A DNA stretch of 64,000 bases from Platerodrilus igneus (GCA_036346225.1 JARFIW010000999.1:7869501-7933500); one strand, 5' to 3'; shown: positions 45,324 through 57,419, counted from the first letter of the stretch. The notes: generated by a model not told the origin, from the sequence alone. Numbers and translations: made by a program.

Positions 45324-48203
45324 AAATTTTTACCGTATTTCTATACACAATACATTTCATTTCAACTTCAATAATTTAGTCTGCTTTGGTTTTTGCATTT
45401 ACTATGTTGAGGACGTAAAATATCTCTAATTGTTAGTTTCTTCTAGATCAAAATTGTCACTTGTTTTATTGTGCTGTAACAAATATAAATTCTAAGGTAT
45501 TAACTTTTGTAGTCGCTTCTATTCGTTACAGTTCTGTGGCGTCTGATTTCGTTGGTTTGCATTATAGTATTAGAAGGAACAATTTCGTAATAGAAATAAA
45601 CTTTATTATCATTTAATTCGCTTTGAATTTATCTTAAGAATATATTTAATCGTAACCAATACGTTATAAACAAGTCACTATGTGTTATCTATTCTGTAGG
45701 CGATCTGTATCTATTTTTAAGAATTATTAAATTAATATAGCACTTGTGGAAAGTGTCACGAGGTAACGCTTCAACAGCTCACCTATTCCATATATTGATA
45801 AGAGCGAGGATAACTCGGCCATTTTCTTGAGTGCAACGATAACAGGTCGAGTGAAAGAAAATATTGGCGCATTTATGTGTCAGCTGGAGTTTGAGGGTCG
45901 CTATTTAGGTCGACGTAAGGTTGACGGTCGTTTTAGAAGCGGCCGGAATGTTAAAGGTTCCCCGGGTTTTGGTAAAGCGACTTAAATGTTAATTAAACAT
46001 AACAACGTGGTTATCTAACCTCGGTATCCATTAACGGTGAGTTAATAATATTTTAGGTAATTTTTATGCTAAAAGAAACTTTAAATTTTAACGCATTTTT
46101 TTATTATCGCTCACATGGTGTTTGCTTTATTGAGGAGAATAACGTCATGATGTTAGACGTTTACTTCGGAACTCACATAAACGAGATTTTGTTGCCAGTA
46201 TGAAGTCCGATGCTTTAGATTTGGAAATCTTTTCCTGAAGCTAGAGTTTTTACGTTTATGAACAACAGGTATTTAGACCCCTCATAGGTGTGGGAGCCGA
46301 TTCCCGATGAGTGTTTAATTTTTTTTTTGTTGGATGCGGTTGAAGCTTTATTATCAAGTTTATGAACTTTTGAAAATGTTCGTACAATTACTAAAGATAT
46401 TAAATTTAAGGAGAGTATAAATTTTGCATTTAGGATTTCATATAAACAATCGTAAAAATATAATGTTCAAGAAAAATAAATTTTGTGTAATGAAACTTGA
46501 GGGACACTCAAAAAAAGTAATGTTATAGAAGTAAAGTTAACGACTTTTTTCTAATATTGATTTTTAGGTATAACACTTTTAGTGTTATAGTTTCAAGGTG
46601 GTTAATTTATGAGTATTGCTGAATTTTTTTTTGTTGTAAGACATAAACTGTGTCTTTTGATTAAAAATTTATTGTGTAACATTTTCTTTCAGAATCATCG
46701 CAGCAGGAAGTGAAGTAGATACATTCGATAAGTTTGCAGAGGTGTTGTTTTGTATAACTTGTTGTTGATAGTCGCTATAGCCTGTGAGTTTCTGCATCTT
46801 CTCATAGGATACTTTTGTTTTTTTTTGTTGTTCATATAGATGTAGTGGCGCTCAATTCCCCTCCCTCTTTTTCATTCCTGTGTTAGTTGAGTTTACTTTG
46901 CATCCACTCCCATTCTCATTGCTCACTCTTGGGGTAATTTCCAGACTAAGTCGTGAATAGCGTGAAATTCGTGAGTATATTGGAAGCAACAACAAAATTG
47001 TTTCACTGACGCCCAACGTCAAAATAGTTGTACTGGTGTGCCCTACCCACACCGAAAATTATTACAGTGCATATATGCAAATTCGTAATAAATGAAACTT
47101 CAAACGAATAGTAGAAGCTATTCGGCTAGATAAGTAGAAATAAGTAGTAAATACGTTAATGGATGTGGTTCGTTTACTTTCGTCCACTTAAGCACACGAA
47201 CTTAGTCTAGTATAATATAACCATGACAAATATTTTCAATGAAAAATCGTTGCTGTAGACAGGAATCGAAATTGCAACTTTCTGTACAGCTTACATGGCA
47301 TCCAAGTCACGCGATTATTATGAACCTTCGATTTATTTTACAAGGTTATCTGTAATAGTTGTAATTTCTGAAAAATTTTGTTTAGGTAGCAGTCAAAAAG
47401 CTTATAAATCTTTGAATGTTTAAAAATTTTCAGTTACTATAGAAAATATTGTTTATTATAATTTAACTTTCGTTCACACACATGTATATGAATTAGTTAC
47501 TAGATATCAAAATTAAAATTTTATGAAAACAGCCCTGAACGTTTATCATATTTATTTAACATTGAAAAATTAAGACATCTATGTAAATTAAACTAGGGCA
47601 ATACACGCATATAGATGATAATAATGGATCACACGACATTTTATCGTTATACTAATTTCGATACTAATTGAACATCAGACAATCTTATTTAAATAAATGA
47701 TGTAACTGCTAGTGTACAAATTTCATATTCATTGCGTATGACATTTAATAATAAATTCCTCAAAAATGCATTTAATTTACTCAATTCTTACAATATAATT
47801 TTAAATTTCCAAAGTAGAAATGCAAAATGTTCGATAATATTCCATTTTAAAATTCTAAAGGTAATATACTTACCATTTTGGTAATGTATGTATAGGAATA
47901 TCTCAAACTATAAAAGATAGAAAACCGAATTTTGTTGTCAATGCGACATGATGGTCACACAATATTTCGAAAAAAAGTTTTTCAACTGGCGATAATTTAT
48001 TAAATTTCGCCATTCTTACATCATATGGTAATTTTTTATACAGAAAAGCTGGTTAACCTTGATTTAATTTTGATGTTTCTTTTTTTAAAACTTTGATTTT
48101 ATTTATGTTACGCTAGCTATGTCAAATATACATACAAAAGGTTTTCGAGGAATTACTAAATAATCTCTTTTTCGATAGAAAACTAAAAAAAAAGATAAAA
48201 TTA
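45324..48203. other. Unassigned 2.9 kb
   Basis: No open frame with recognisable content. 45760-46034 is less AT-rich and ends at a plausible donor (AACG/GTGAGT); TTTTCTTTCAG at about 46,693 could be an acceptor. This might be an untranslated exon pair on the plus strand, but that is weak. 47225-47290, reversed, shows tRNA-like fragments (TTTCGATTCC) but no full tRNA fold. Confidence 0.35.
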
Positions 48204-48261
48204 AAGCTTGCTGCAATAGACACTAAACTCAATATAGTTTAGTGTCTATTATAGCAAGCTT
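48204..48261. repeat. Near-perfect 26-bp-arm hairpin
   Basis: Arms 48204-48229 and 48236-48261 (AAGCTTGCTGCAATAGACAC... against its inverse) pair with two mismatches, which become G-U wobble pairs in one RNA strand, around a 6-base loop. Stand-alone; no flanking duplication was identified. Confidence 0.85.
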
Positions 48262-48642
48262 GGTAATACCTACAATACGAACATGAACACAACAAATTTA
48301 TGAAAAGCAATAAAACAATCATTGTGAACCATTTAAATTATTATTCAAAATGATGTAAATTGATAACCATAAAACATACAATGTAATAAATATGTTAAAT
48401 ATGTGAGACTAAAAATTATGATTAAAGTAGAATGTAGGACATCATGCAATAAACAAAACCACAGAGTATACATTGATGAAAAACGAACACGTGAGAAACG
48501 CAGATTCATATCTGAGACACAGTCAAACGTTCGAGGACAACTTGCAACAACAATACAATATACGTAACTTGTATGTAATTAACATAACAGAATCTTTTTA
48601 TTCAGCATAGATAAATGTTACATTGTGAAAAACTACAAGGGA
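48262..48642. other. No recognisable feature
   Basis: AT-rich spacer. Confidence 0.5.
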
Positions 48643-49402
48643 GAAATATGATATAACAACTAAGTTCAACAGTTGCAAGTTGAGGTCAGAAAATTAATTA
48701 CAACCACAAATAATGTAGTCATATGAGCTGTAATAAGACCACGCTGTTGTAATTGGTATGTAGGTTAGGTTAAAAGTTAGTGGACGAAACATAGGTCAAG
48801 ATGTAATGTGAATTTCAAGCGGCGTGAGATTTAGTTTTTTGAGTTTTGCTTGCCAGGGCAGGATACATTTCAATTCACGTGTTTGTGGAATTAACACTGG
48901 AATGTCTGGCTAAAAGGGTTAGACCCTAGAGCGTTCACTCTAATAATTTAGATTTTGTGTTTTAAGACAGTAGTGTTAGTTAGGACAACGCAAAACTTAC
49001 AAAGCTGTAATTTCTGAAAATCTTTAAGTTTAGAAATATTATTAAACAGTGAATACATGAGCTTTTATGTTTATATTTCCTAATTATGTATATGCGAATT
49101 TTAAACGTAAACGGGTTGGTATTCATGTACTAGGAAATGAAACGAACGTGATAGAGTATTTATTGTGTTAAACAATGAAATAGCGAAGCAACTAGATTTG
49201 ATTAAATGTAAATATGATATTATCGTGCAAGGAATTTTGGATCATTTTACAATATTAAGAAATATACGCGCTGTGAATTGAAATGCAAGATTTATTAGAA
49301 TTTTATTAGAATTACATGCTCATATGACTACATTATTTGCGGTTTTAATTAATTTTCTGACCTCAACTTTCAACTGTTGAGCTTAGTTATTATATGACAT
49401 TT
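48643..49402. repeat. Inverted repeat with ~90-bp arms
   Basis: Left arm 48643-48735 contains AGTTGAGGTCAGAAAATTAA, and right arm 49308-49402 contains its inverse with few changes. The ~570-bp centre has no recognisable frame. It could be a MITE or a two-copy inversion; flanking duplications are unclear. Confidence 0.7.
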
Positions 49403-49689
49403 TAACCTCTAACGCATAAAACTAGTATTTTGAATTGACACTAAAATGATAAGGAAAAGTTTGTATTTAACCTTTTTCTACGTTTGTTATTAACGATATT
49501 TCCCGAAATAGAATTTAAATGCGAATTCAATATGGGAAACGCGAAAATTGGAGTGATAGTATTATTAATCGACTTGATTTAATGCTTTCTTTAACAATTC
49601 GTTTAATAATACCTGGACAGTTTAAGATTGAGAAATTAGGTTTTTAAGCAAAGTGTATTGGTGTTTATACTACAATTATTTAATATCAA
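49403..49689. other. No recognisable feature
   Basis: AT-rich spacer. Confidence 0.5.
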
Positions 49690-50200
49690 TAAACGTTAAG
49701 TGAACATTAAATTTTATTTGCATTTATTTATGAACTAGATAAAAATTAGATCACTGTAAAAAGATATCCGGCGATGAAGTCGTATTTGAGAGAGCCTTGA
49801 TATCGAGAAATTTTTTAATTATGACAAAGTTTAATAAAAAAAAAAGTAAAGTATAATGTGATAAATTTAAAGAACCAAAAGCAAAGAAGACCTATTCGCA
49901 ATAACTGTCTTTCATCGATAATATCGAAGGATGTTTAGTGGCTTTTAATTATGACAAACAAAAAATTCTTCAGGACAAGTGATTATTGTAATGTAGTTTG
50001 TTTGTATTGCAGTCATTTCACAAACTTATAATTTTTACTTTTGTTATTTTTTCCTAGTAACCCACTCTCGCACCACCGTAGTTAGCTAGTACACCCTAAA
50101 ATTGTAACGGGATCCGTGTTTATTCACGACAAATCTAAATTTATAACGTAACAATTATTTTACCCGTAATATAATGTCTAGTGATCTAGTGGGTCACGTT
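49690..50200 (+). repeat. Diverged direct repeat, copy a
   Basis: Shares ordered blocks with 50930-51440: GATGAAGTCGTATTTGAGAG against GATGAAGTCATATTTGGGAG, AACCCACTCTCGCACCACCG against AACCCACTCCTGCATCACTG, and TTATAACGTAACAA... against TTGTAACGTAACGT. The copies are ~1.25 kb apart. 50201-50929 between them is unassigned. Confidence 0.65.
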
Positions 50201-50929
50201 GCAAGTCCCTCATTTAAAATTAAGTTGTTGCCAATTTATTCAACTGGTAAAGAACGGTTCATTTAGAAAAATACTTTATTAAAAAATGGCAATGTAAATT
50301 GTTTCCTTGAAAAATAAAGGCTCATTTTTTGTGTAACAATACGTAATATTTTAGACAAAAAAGTATTGGAAACTCTCACCATAAAGCTGCACTAAACACT
50401 CAAATCTAATCGGTCTCTATGTTGACTTCATAATTTAGAATTTTCAGTTGCGCGTAATGAAGCATTTACTAAGATGCAATTTGTTAGTTGCTATGCTTAT
50501 CTTCATAGCATTTACTGACGTAACTATTCCAAAACACAAATTCAACGAATTAGGTTTTCGAATCCTTTGCACTTGTTCAAACCGTGTTCGGTATTTTACC
50601 TTTGTGAAATCGCACTAATCTTTACAACATGCATAAATTTTTCGAAACGTACAAAGTTTCATGTCGGTAGTGATATAATCTATACAGATGTGTTTTAAAT
50701 TAAACAAAATTGATAAAATAAAATTTTTGCGTGATAAGGTTAGGTATACAGATATAAGATTGTCATGGACAAAAGTAGAAAATTATACACGTAGGTTTAA
50801 AAAATTTGAAAGGAAACACGTCTCACAGATGCGGTTAAAAATTCTATGAAAGCGGTCACTAAAGTAAAAACAAACATTACGTAAAACCAGTAGGTATGTC
50901 AACAGGAAAAATAGATTTTCTACTATAAA

Positions 50930-51440
50930 TGCTTTTATTTACAGTTATTCATGATAGGTAAATGTGATCATTGTAAAAGTATAGCAAATTACTCCAGTGA
51001 TGAAGTCATATTTGGGAGAGGTCTATATTTTGAAAATTAATTTAATTCAACAGAAAGTTAAAAGAATGTTTTTAAACGGGCAAGAAAAGTAAAATATGGG
51101 GCGATAAGATTTTAGAATATCGAATGCAAGGAGAGCTATCTGGAATAAACGTGGCAAAAATATCGATTAGATTGCTGAGACAAGACGGTTTGGCACCTTT
51201 ATTTTTACAACTAGTAAAATCTTTCAAGGTAAGTGGTACTTGTGAAGTAATTTTGTATTTCGGCCATCTTACATGCTTATTTATATTTATGTTATTTATA
51301 TCATTTTTTCTATATTTATAAACCCACTCCTGCATCACTGTAATCAACCGATGCACCCTTAAAATTGTATGGAGTTCTCGCTTCTTCTGTGCAACTCGAA
51401 ATTTGTAACGTAACGTCATTTTTACCCGTAAGAAATGGCA
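50930..51440 (+). repeat. Diverged direct repeat, copy b
   Basis: Partner of 49690-50200. It contains an exon-like insert (51116-51228) that copy a does not clearly share. Confidence 0.65.
51116..51228 (+). CDS. Exon-like segment, unassigned
   Basis: Bounded by ATTTTAG and a strong donor AAG/GTAAGT. In one frame it reads YRMQGELSGINVAKISIRLL then RQDGLAPLFLQLVKSFK, without stops and with a protein-like composition. I do not recognise the family, and no partner exon was found. It could be chance, or an exon of an unseen gene or pseudogene. Confidence 0.25.
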
Positions 51441-51464
51441 AAAATAAAATACGAGTACTGGCAT

Positions 51465-52242
51465 GTAAGACCTAACTACCTAAGAAAATATTAGAAAACC
51501 CGCTGCGACCTTTTATTTACTCGTTGAATTTAAAATACCTCCACTTTTTGGATTAAAAAGATCATTTAAATTATTATAGCCACTGGTGCTGATTTTGTTT
51601 GGTAAGAGCTTTTATTTAGTACATTTCAGAGAATTATGTTACACAATTATATTAACAACGAATAATAAATAGGCTTCGGTGGTTCCCCTTAAGATCTAAG
51701 AAAGACGATGCATTCATTCACTGTTAACTGTTTTTATATTGTCATTTAAAGGTAGCCATCTTGCTCTAGGAAACTAGACAATTAGACAGCATAGGGATGT
51801 AACAGCAGAGTCACTCGTTTTCCCTTGGGGGCATCAATTCAGATCATTTCAGTGCATTTTCGCTGACTGAAAAAGTTAAAGGGAATAGCACCAATGATTT
51901 GTTTTGGTTTAATGTAGATGTAAAACTCGTAATCACAGCTCGGATTGTTGAATTTTAATGGACGTGGTTAAAAAATTTACACTCTGTACAAATTCATGAC
52001 GCCTGAGTTCTGCATCCTGAGATCCTTGCGCAAGATGTTCTGTTCGAACTTAACATTTATTGTTAAAATGATCCTGCTTATATATCTGTATGCTGTGACA
52101 ATTACTAGCCGTAAGTAATAAAATATTGTTACTCTTATTTCTACGTTCTGTCATGGATTATTTATACAAATACACTGTAGTGAGTGTTGTAGTCTTTACT
52201 CGAGATGTTGAGTTCGAATAATGTTCATTTTCGCAGAGTAAA
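51465..52242. other. No recognisable feature
   Basis: AT-rich sequence; nothing assigned. Confidence 0.5.
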
Positions 52243-52640
52243 ATGTCGAGTGTAGGTAGTGCAGATAATATAGAACAGAAGAAACAATCGAATATTGCTA
52301 CAAAAATAAATAAAGAGAAAAAGATTTGGTTAAGAAGCTGAGAAAACTAGATACATTTTTCTTAAAAAAGAAACAAATCTGAAGCTGTTTATCAAGAGAA
52401 GAAACTTCAATATTTATACAAAGAAATTTTTGATTATTCATACAAAGCTACTTCTTATCAGTATGCTGCCTCATCAACTAAAAAGACCATTTCCGAAAAA
52501 TCAAGGCAATAGACGATTTAGTATAATTTATTATTGCTTTACCTCAAAATACGGATGTGTTCTAAGACGTTGGTTGTGTTATTCTAAAATTTTAGATGCT
52601 GCTTACTGCCAACCCTGTTAGTTTTTTCGAACACATAGTG
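52243..52640 (+). pseudogene. hAT-type transposase or ZMYM1-like N-terminal scrap
   Basis: It starts MSSVGSADNIEQKKQSNIAT, a basic, Ser-rich N-terminus. Frame breaks follow. The 52430-52621 segment ends GCVLRRWLCYSKILDAAYC then QPC, the TTF-type zinc finger seen in hAT transposases and their domesticated ZMYM1-like relatives. The catalytic domain is missing. The family call is moderately sure. Confidence 0.6.
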
Positions 52641-53010
52641 TTACATGCCAAAATGGTCATGTATCATGTTTTAGGTTTAGAGATACTTTGTAGGTTAATT
52701 GCCGCGTATTTTTGAAATGATACGCTAACTTCTATCGTTGGTGGTGGTCGAATCTGCGTAAAAGGAATGCATGCGGGGTGCGCGAGTCGAGGAAGCATGG
52801 ATTAAGTAACTAGACAGTGACGAATCAACATGTGTTGAAAAGTGTGGTGTAGTTTCTAAAAAAAAGAAGGTATGTAGTTTCCCTTTGTCTCTTATTATCG
52901 TTCCTCTACCTATTTCCTTTCAAACCCCTACGAGATGCAATAGAAGTTCAGCAACGGATAATAATTTGATGTTCAACCCGGCGCAACCACAACCCTAACC
53001 ACGTAGTGGA
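52641..53010 (+). repeat. ~370-bp module shared with the foldback element at 58.9-60.0 kb
   Basis: Diverged copy of 58886-59280 and of the reverse complement of 59640-60025: GTGTTACATGCCAAAATGG, CTGCGTAAAAGGAATGC, GTTCCTCTACCTATTTCC and AACCCCTACGA in order. It lies directly before the gag-like pseudogene. Confidence 0.7.
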
Positions 53011-53760
53011 TCCTGAGATGAAATTCCTTTGTGGGAATGGTACTTGAAATTTTCTGGTGTCTTACTGTACATGATTTTTTGGGACGGATCGAAAAACTCC
53101 AATGAACTTACCATGTGTCAGAATTGCAGTTATTTGAGTCTGCAGTGGATTTGTTTGAGCCTAAAGCGTTACTTTGGTATCGTGGTTACCGGCATGGGTT
53201 TTCTGACTGGAAATCGTTGTGTAATTTACTGATTCAACATTTTGAACCCCCGAATTTTGCTTACTAGTTTGTTACTATTGAGAAAAATACTTTTGCTTCA
53301 CATGACCGAGTTGTTAAGATTTCTCCTACGCCTATAAGTAGATCCGATACTTCTTCCTTACGTTCTACTGTTCTTCTTCCTAGTTTTGTTTCTACTCGTC
53401 AGGTTATCTGCTTTAATTGCGACAAACCTTGTCATATTTCGATACATTGTACTCATCCCAAAATACTCCACTGGTATTGTTTGTGGATATAAGGGAGTTA
53501 CTCGCCACAACTGTCCACACTGTCATCCTACTTCTAATAGGTTTCCGAATAATCCTTTAAATTCTGCCCTCACCTCTAGCTGCCTAATTTCTTCTGCTTC
53601 TCACTACGTTCTCTTCTATCCTTCATCCAGGTCACCCTATTACTATTATTGCAACCTACCCTTCTTCGGCGAATATAGCTTCGAATAAAATTTCTTTCGT
53701 TTCTAGTTCTACATCCTATTCTATTCCTCCTTCTGCTCGCCCTACTTATTCACTCTTACC
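53011..53760 (+). pseudogene. gag-like gene with two zinc knuckles
   Basis: A capsid-like stretch AVDLFEPKALLWYRGYRHGF then SDWKSLCNLLIQHFEPPNF (about 53147-53265) is followed by CFNCDKPCHISIHC (CX2CX4HX4C, 53410-53451). A second knuckle, CGYKGVTRHNCPHC (53486-53527), is in another frame. Such a protein binds element RNA. Several frame breaks. Whether it belongs to an LTR element or LINE ORF1 is unclear, because no polymerase is attached. Confidence 0.65.
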
Positions 53761-53979
53761 TCAAACTGTGCCTCCACCACCATTGCAACCCATACCTCGA
53801 ATCAGTGACTTGCAGGTAGCTTTTTAAGAGTTTGTTCCCGCTTTCTTAAACGATTCTACCCAAGAAATCAAGTTAGCAGGGAAACCTTATCCTATTCCAC
53901 CGTGTCTGGCGACTGCTTTTTCTCTGGGAGATCGGAAAAGGGGTGGCAATAGAGAAGGTCCTGTTGAAGTTAGGGAACC

Positions 53980-54610
53980 CGTAGCTATAATGCCTGTTGC
54001 TGTTGTCGTCAAAGTTTTACCTGATACTGTTTCGTTACCTACTCTTACTCATTTTTCTCATGCTGACAAAATACTACTTGCTTCTGTTTTTTTAACTAAG
54101 GTTGGTAAAATCCTAGCTGATGTCCTGTTATCTAATGTTGACGAAGGTCAACCTGATTCTGCTTGCTTATCTATTGTGGATGAATTTCTTCTTGATACTA
54201 TTTGTTCTTGTAAAGTCGATGAAAATCTGTCTGGTGCTGCTCCTTTCTTTCATGTTGATATACTTCATTCTACTCCTTTATATAACATTGTCGAAGTTCT
54301 ACTTGATACTGTTTGTTCTTGATGAACTTATGCCTGGTTCTGCTCCTTTTCCTAAGGTGGATACTCCTACAACCAATGCTGTTTTTGTTCATAACTGGGA
54401 TATTGCTAGTTTTTCATCTAACGTAGCTGAAATTTTATCTACTTCTGTCCCTCTAGTTAACGTAACTGAAGTGTGCTCTGCTTGTGTTTCTTTTAGTAAG
54501 ATTGATTCTCATATAGCCAATACTTTTTCTCTTTCTACCGTGGATATTCTGACAACCCATGATGTTTCTTTTTCTACCGTTAATTTTTTTACCTTCAATT
54601 CTAACAACAA
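53980..54610 (+). pseudogene. Protein-coding tandem repeat, ~13 residues per unit
   Basis: Two overlapping frames (53990-54322, then 54322 onward in the next frame). Together they show about 15 units of the type (K/N/T)VDExLxDTxxxS: KVGKILADVLLS, NVDEGQPDSACLS, IVDEFLLDTICSC, KVDENLSGAAPFF, KVDTPTTNAVFVH, NVAEILSTSVPLV, TVDILTTHDVSFS. A frameshift divides the array near 54,320. It follows the gag-like zinc knuckles and is probably part of the same decayed ORF, ending in a Pro/Thr-rich linker (PPPTPRATTTTP). Function unknown. Confidence 0.55.
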
Positions 54611-54949
54611 ACAATATTCTTCTTTAACTCGTTTTGAGTTTTCTAAACTACTCTCGCCACCTCCTACACCGCGTGCTACCACTACTACACCCCTGCTGTC
54701 CCTGTTTTGCGGAAAACTGCCCATAAGAAGCAGAAATTTGTCTATACTGATTCAGAACCGGAAGATGTATGTCGGCGAAGTCCTAATGTTTTTGATCTCG
54801 TTTCGTTCTCTTTCTGGTAGCGTAAACGCCTTAAGCCCAATATCTAGTCCTCGCGCCCCAGATTCTTATGTCGACTTTGCTCTCCTTCGGACTTCATTTT
54901 TGGACGTTACGATTTCATTTTACTTCCCTGTTTTGCTAAGTCTTCTTTC

Positions 54950-55040
54950 GTTTTCATGCTTTTCCTTAGCCCGTGTGAGTCCGGGAATAGAAAAGTCCCA
55001 CGGTACGACCTGCCTGTCGTAAGAGGCGACTACAGCGGTC
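54950..55040 (+). repeat. Recurrent repeat-associated sequence (uncertain)
   Basis: Contains AAAAGTCCCACGGTACGACC then TGCCTGTCGTAAGAGGCGAC. I recall this kind of string from arthropod retroelement leaders but could not check it. It marks the end of the gag-like region. Confidence 0.3.
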
Positions 55041-55041
55041 C

Positions 55042-55091
55042 AACACATACACGCACACACATACACTCAACTACTCATACACCAACAATAC

Positions 55092-55122
<31 letters not shown>

Positions 55123-55175
55123 CATACACTCGCCTACTCATACATCAACACTCACACACATACACATACATAACT
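55042..55175. repeat. (CA)n-rich microsatellite
   Basis: CACACA runs mixed with ACATACAC. Confidence 0.93.
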
Positions 55176-56000
55176 ACACTGGGATCCTGTTTTATTTTCC
55201 TTTGTACGATTCTTAGTTTTTTTTTTGTTGGTTCTGGTACTTGTACTTGTGGGTGTTATTCTTTTTGGTTTTTTATTTTTTTCTCGTTCCTTTTGTTCCA
55301 CATTCCTCTCTGTTTTCCTGTTGCTGGTCTTCTTTGCTGTCGGTCCCTGGTCCGATTGTGTTTCGTTCATCCACTCCTGTGGTAGGTGCTTTCTAGTCCA
55401 TTTTTTTTCTTCGGCAACCACGACTTAGCCGACTTTATGTCCAGTCAGCATTTCTTTTCTTTGGTTCTTCGGTTACGATTTTTGGTTACCGCAGTTTGTA
55501 GTACACCGTTTCCTTTTACCAGCGTTCCTTCTCTTTTCTTCTCGTTCTCCCTTGTTGTCCCTTTGTTTACTTGAGGCTTGACCTTTGGGTCCTGTTTTGG
55601 TTGGCACTGTTGGTTTTCTTCCTCGTTCCTTTTCTTCTTATGAGGTTGATAACTGTATTGTTTCTTTTGAAAAACATCCATCCGTTGACGACTCCGCAGT
55701 GCTGAGGCCATTCCACCTTAGTTGTCTTTGATTGCGTATTACCCGTCTTCACTTCCTTCTTTCCTTTTTTCCCTCTCTTCTATTATTGGCCCTTCGAGCC
55801 GGAGGAGAGTTTTTTTAAAATTTTTTCTTGAAGGTTTCCTTTTCTTTCTTTTAGTTTTTAAGCAAATTAATTTTTTTTCTCTTTGGGGTTTTTTTGGTTC
55901 TGCCCATTCCCGTACATTTGTTTTCCTATCCCGATCTGTTAATTTTGCTGGGGGGAGATTTGCTACGTTCCAATTTTGCTTTTAAAATTTCCCTGGTTAA
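55176..56000. repeat. T/C-rich low-complexity region
   Basis: Long runs of T and TTC/TTG-rich sequence on the plus strand. The open frames on both strands here reflect this composition (for example Lys/Thr/Asn-rich on the minus strand) and are not convincing genes. Confidence 0.6.
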
Positions 56001-57419
56001 TTCAATACTCGCTTGAATAAATTCCGTTGCTGCTGTTAGTCATAAATACGCTCTCTAATAATTCCTCAAATCAAATCTACTTGCTTACAAACGACAAGCT
56101 TATTCTATAATTAAATAGTTAATGTCCTGTTTTAGGTATTTGTTAAACATTCCGATAGCGTATAATTGCATCTTGTGTTTTTTTTGTTTCTTTTTGGTAT
56201 GTAGGTGAATCCCCCTACTCTCCGCGTTTGATAGTTAACCTGGTATTTACTTTTCTTCCGGCTACGTCTAGGTACGTAGCAGCTTCACTTCAGTCACAGT
56301 GTTCTCGATTTAATTATCTTACAAAGTTAAGCAAGTCAACATTTTTATTTGATATTGATTTTATATAGATATAATTAAGTTGTTTGAAAATATTTTTATT
56401 TATTAGTGGCATTTCCATTTTAATATTTTAAACACAAAAAAATCAAATTTATTTGCATTTTATTTCTACGAAGTACATTAAAAATTTGATAATAGGAATT
56501 GTCAGGTTGCAATAATCCCCTATAAAACTGATTTTTTTATGGGAGATAATTATATTTCACTTATCATATAAATTAAGGATGTATCATAACAACCAAAGAA
56601 AGATGGTAATCTTTATCACAGATAATTAAGAAAAAACAAAAACTTGTTTAAATTTGAAATTCATAAGGAAAAGTAAATAAAAAATACTAAGAGACATTAC
56701 AAAATTTACGCAAACACATACATACATATATACGCACACACAGGCACATACCCACACGCACATACAGACAGACACAAACGAACACAAAAGGTAAATTGTA
56801 TGAAAAATAAGATAAATTAAGGTATTAATGAAGTAGGATGATGAGTGCTTTCTTTAAATTGTACAGTCATGTATGACTTATGTAACGTCTAAAACCTTAT
56901 ACATATCGTACATAACAACGCATATTAGTATAAAGGGTACACACCTATACTTATTAAATCTTTCTTAATCCTTTGCAATTTCGATATAAGTGATGATATA
57001 AAATAACACTTAGTTGAGGCAAATTATGATGTGTACAAATATAGTGAAATTATTCGTTCAATTCCTAATATTAACAACGAAGTCATTAGTAATTTAATAT
57101 TAGTGGAATTAGCGTTTTTTTTTAAATCAATGCGCATACCAAAGACCGCTGTCATTTATCTAGTGGCAAAAGTTGGTGAATCATACGTATAAATATGTTG
57201 GTTTTTTAAATAAATGTAGAAACAGTACATTTACCTTAGAACAACTGATGTCTACATCGAAATTCCATTAAAAAGAGTAGAGTTCTTATCGATTTTCGCC
57301 TACTTCTACTCATGAATCTCTCTATTCATACGAGAGGAACGTCATGGTATAGTATTCATTCTCTTCTAAATGAGCTTTTGTCATTTCTACCTTAAATAAC
57401 TAGTATCAACTTGTACAAC
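56001..57419. other. No gene; short CA-rich patch at 56715-56780
   Basis: AT-rich. A degenerate (CA)n stretch with ACACACAGGCAC lies near 56,740. Otherwise nothing. Confidence 0.55.

Noticed and set aside
47225..47290. Possible tRNA gene
   Set aside because: B-box-like TTTCGATTCC is present, but I could not form a complete cloverleaf or find a proper A box.
49760..49800. GATGAAGTC...GAGAG as a hammerhead core
   Set aside because: No CGAAA segment or pairing stems in the right order.
55152..55985. Several frames on both strands in 55-56 kb
   Set aside because: Caused by T-rich low complexity; the peptides are Lys/Thr/Asn or Phe/Ser rich without motifs.
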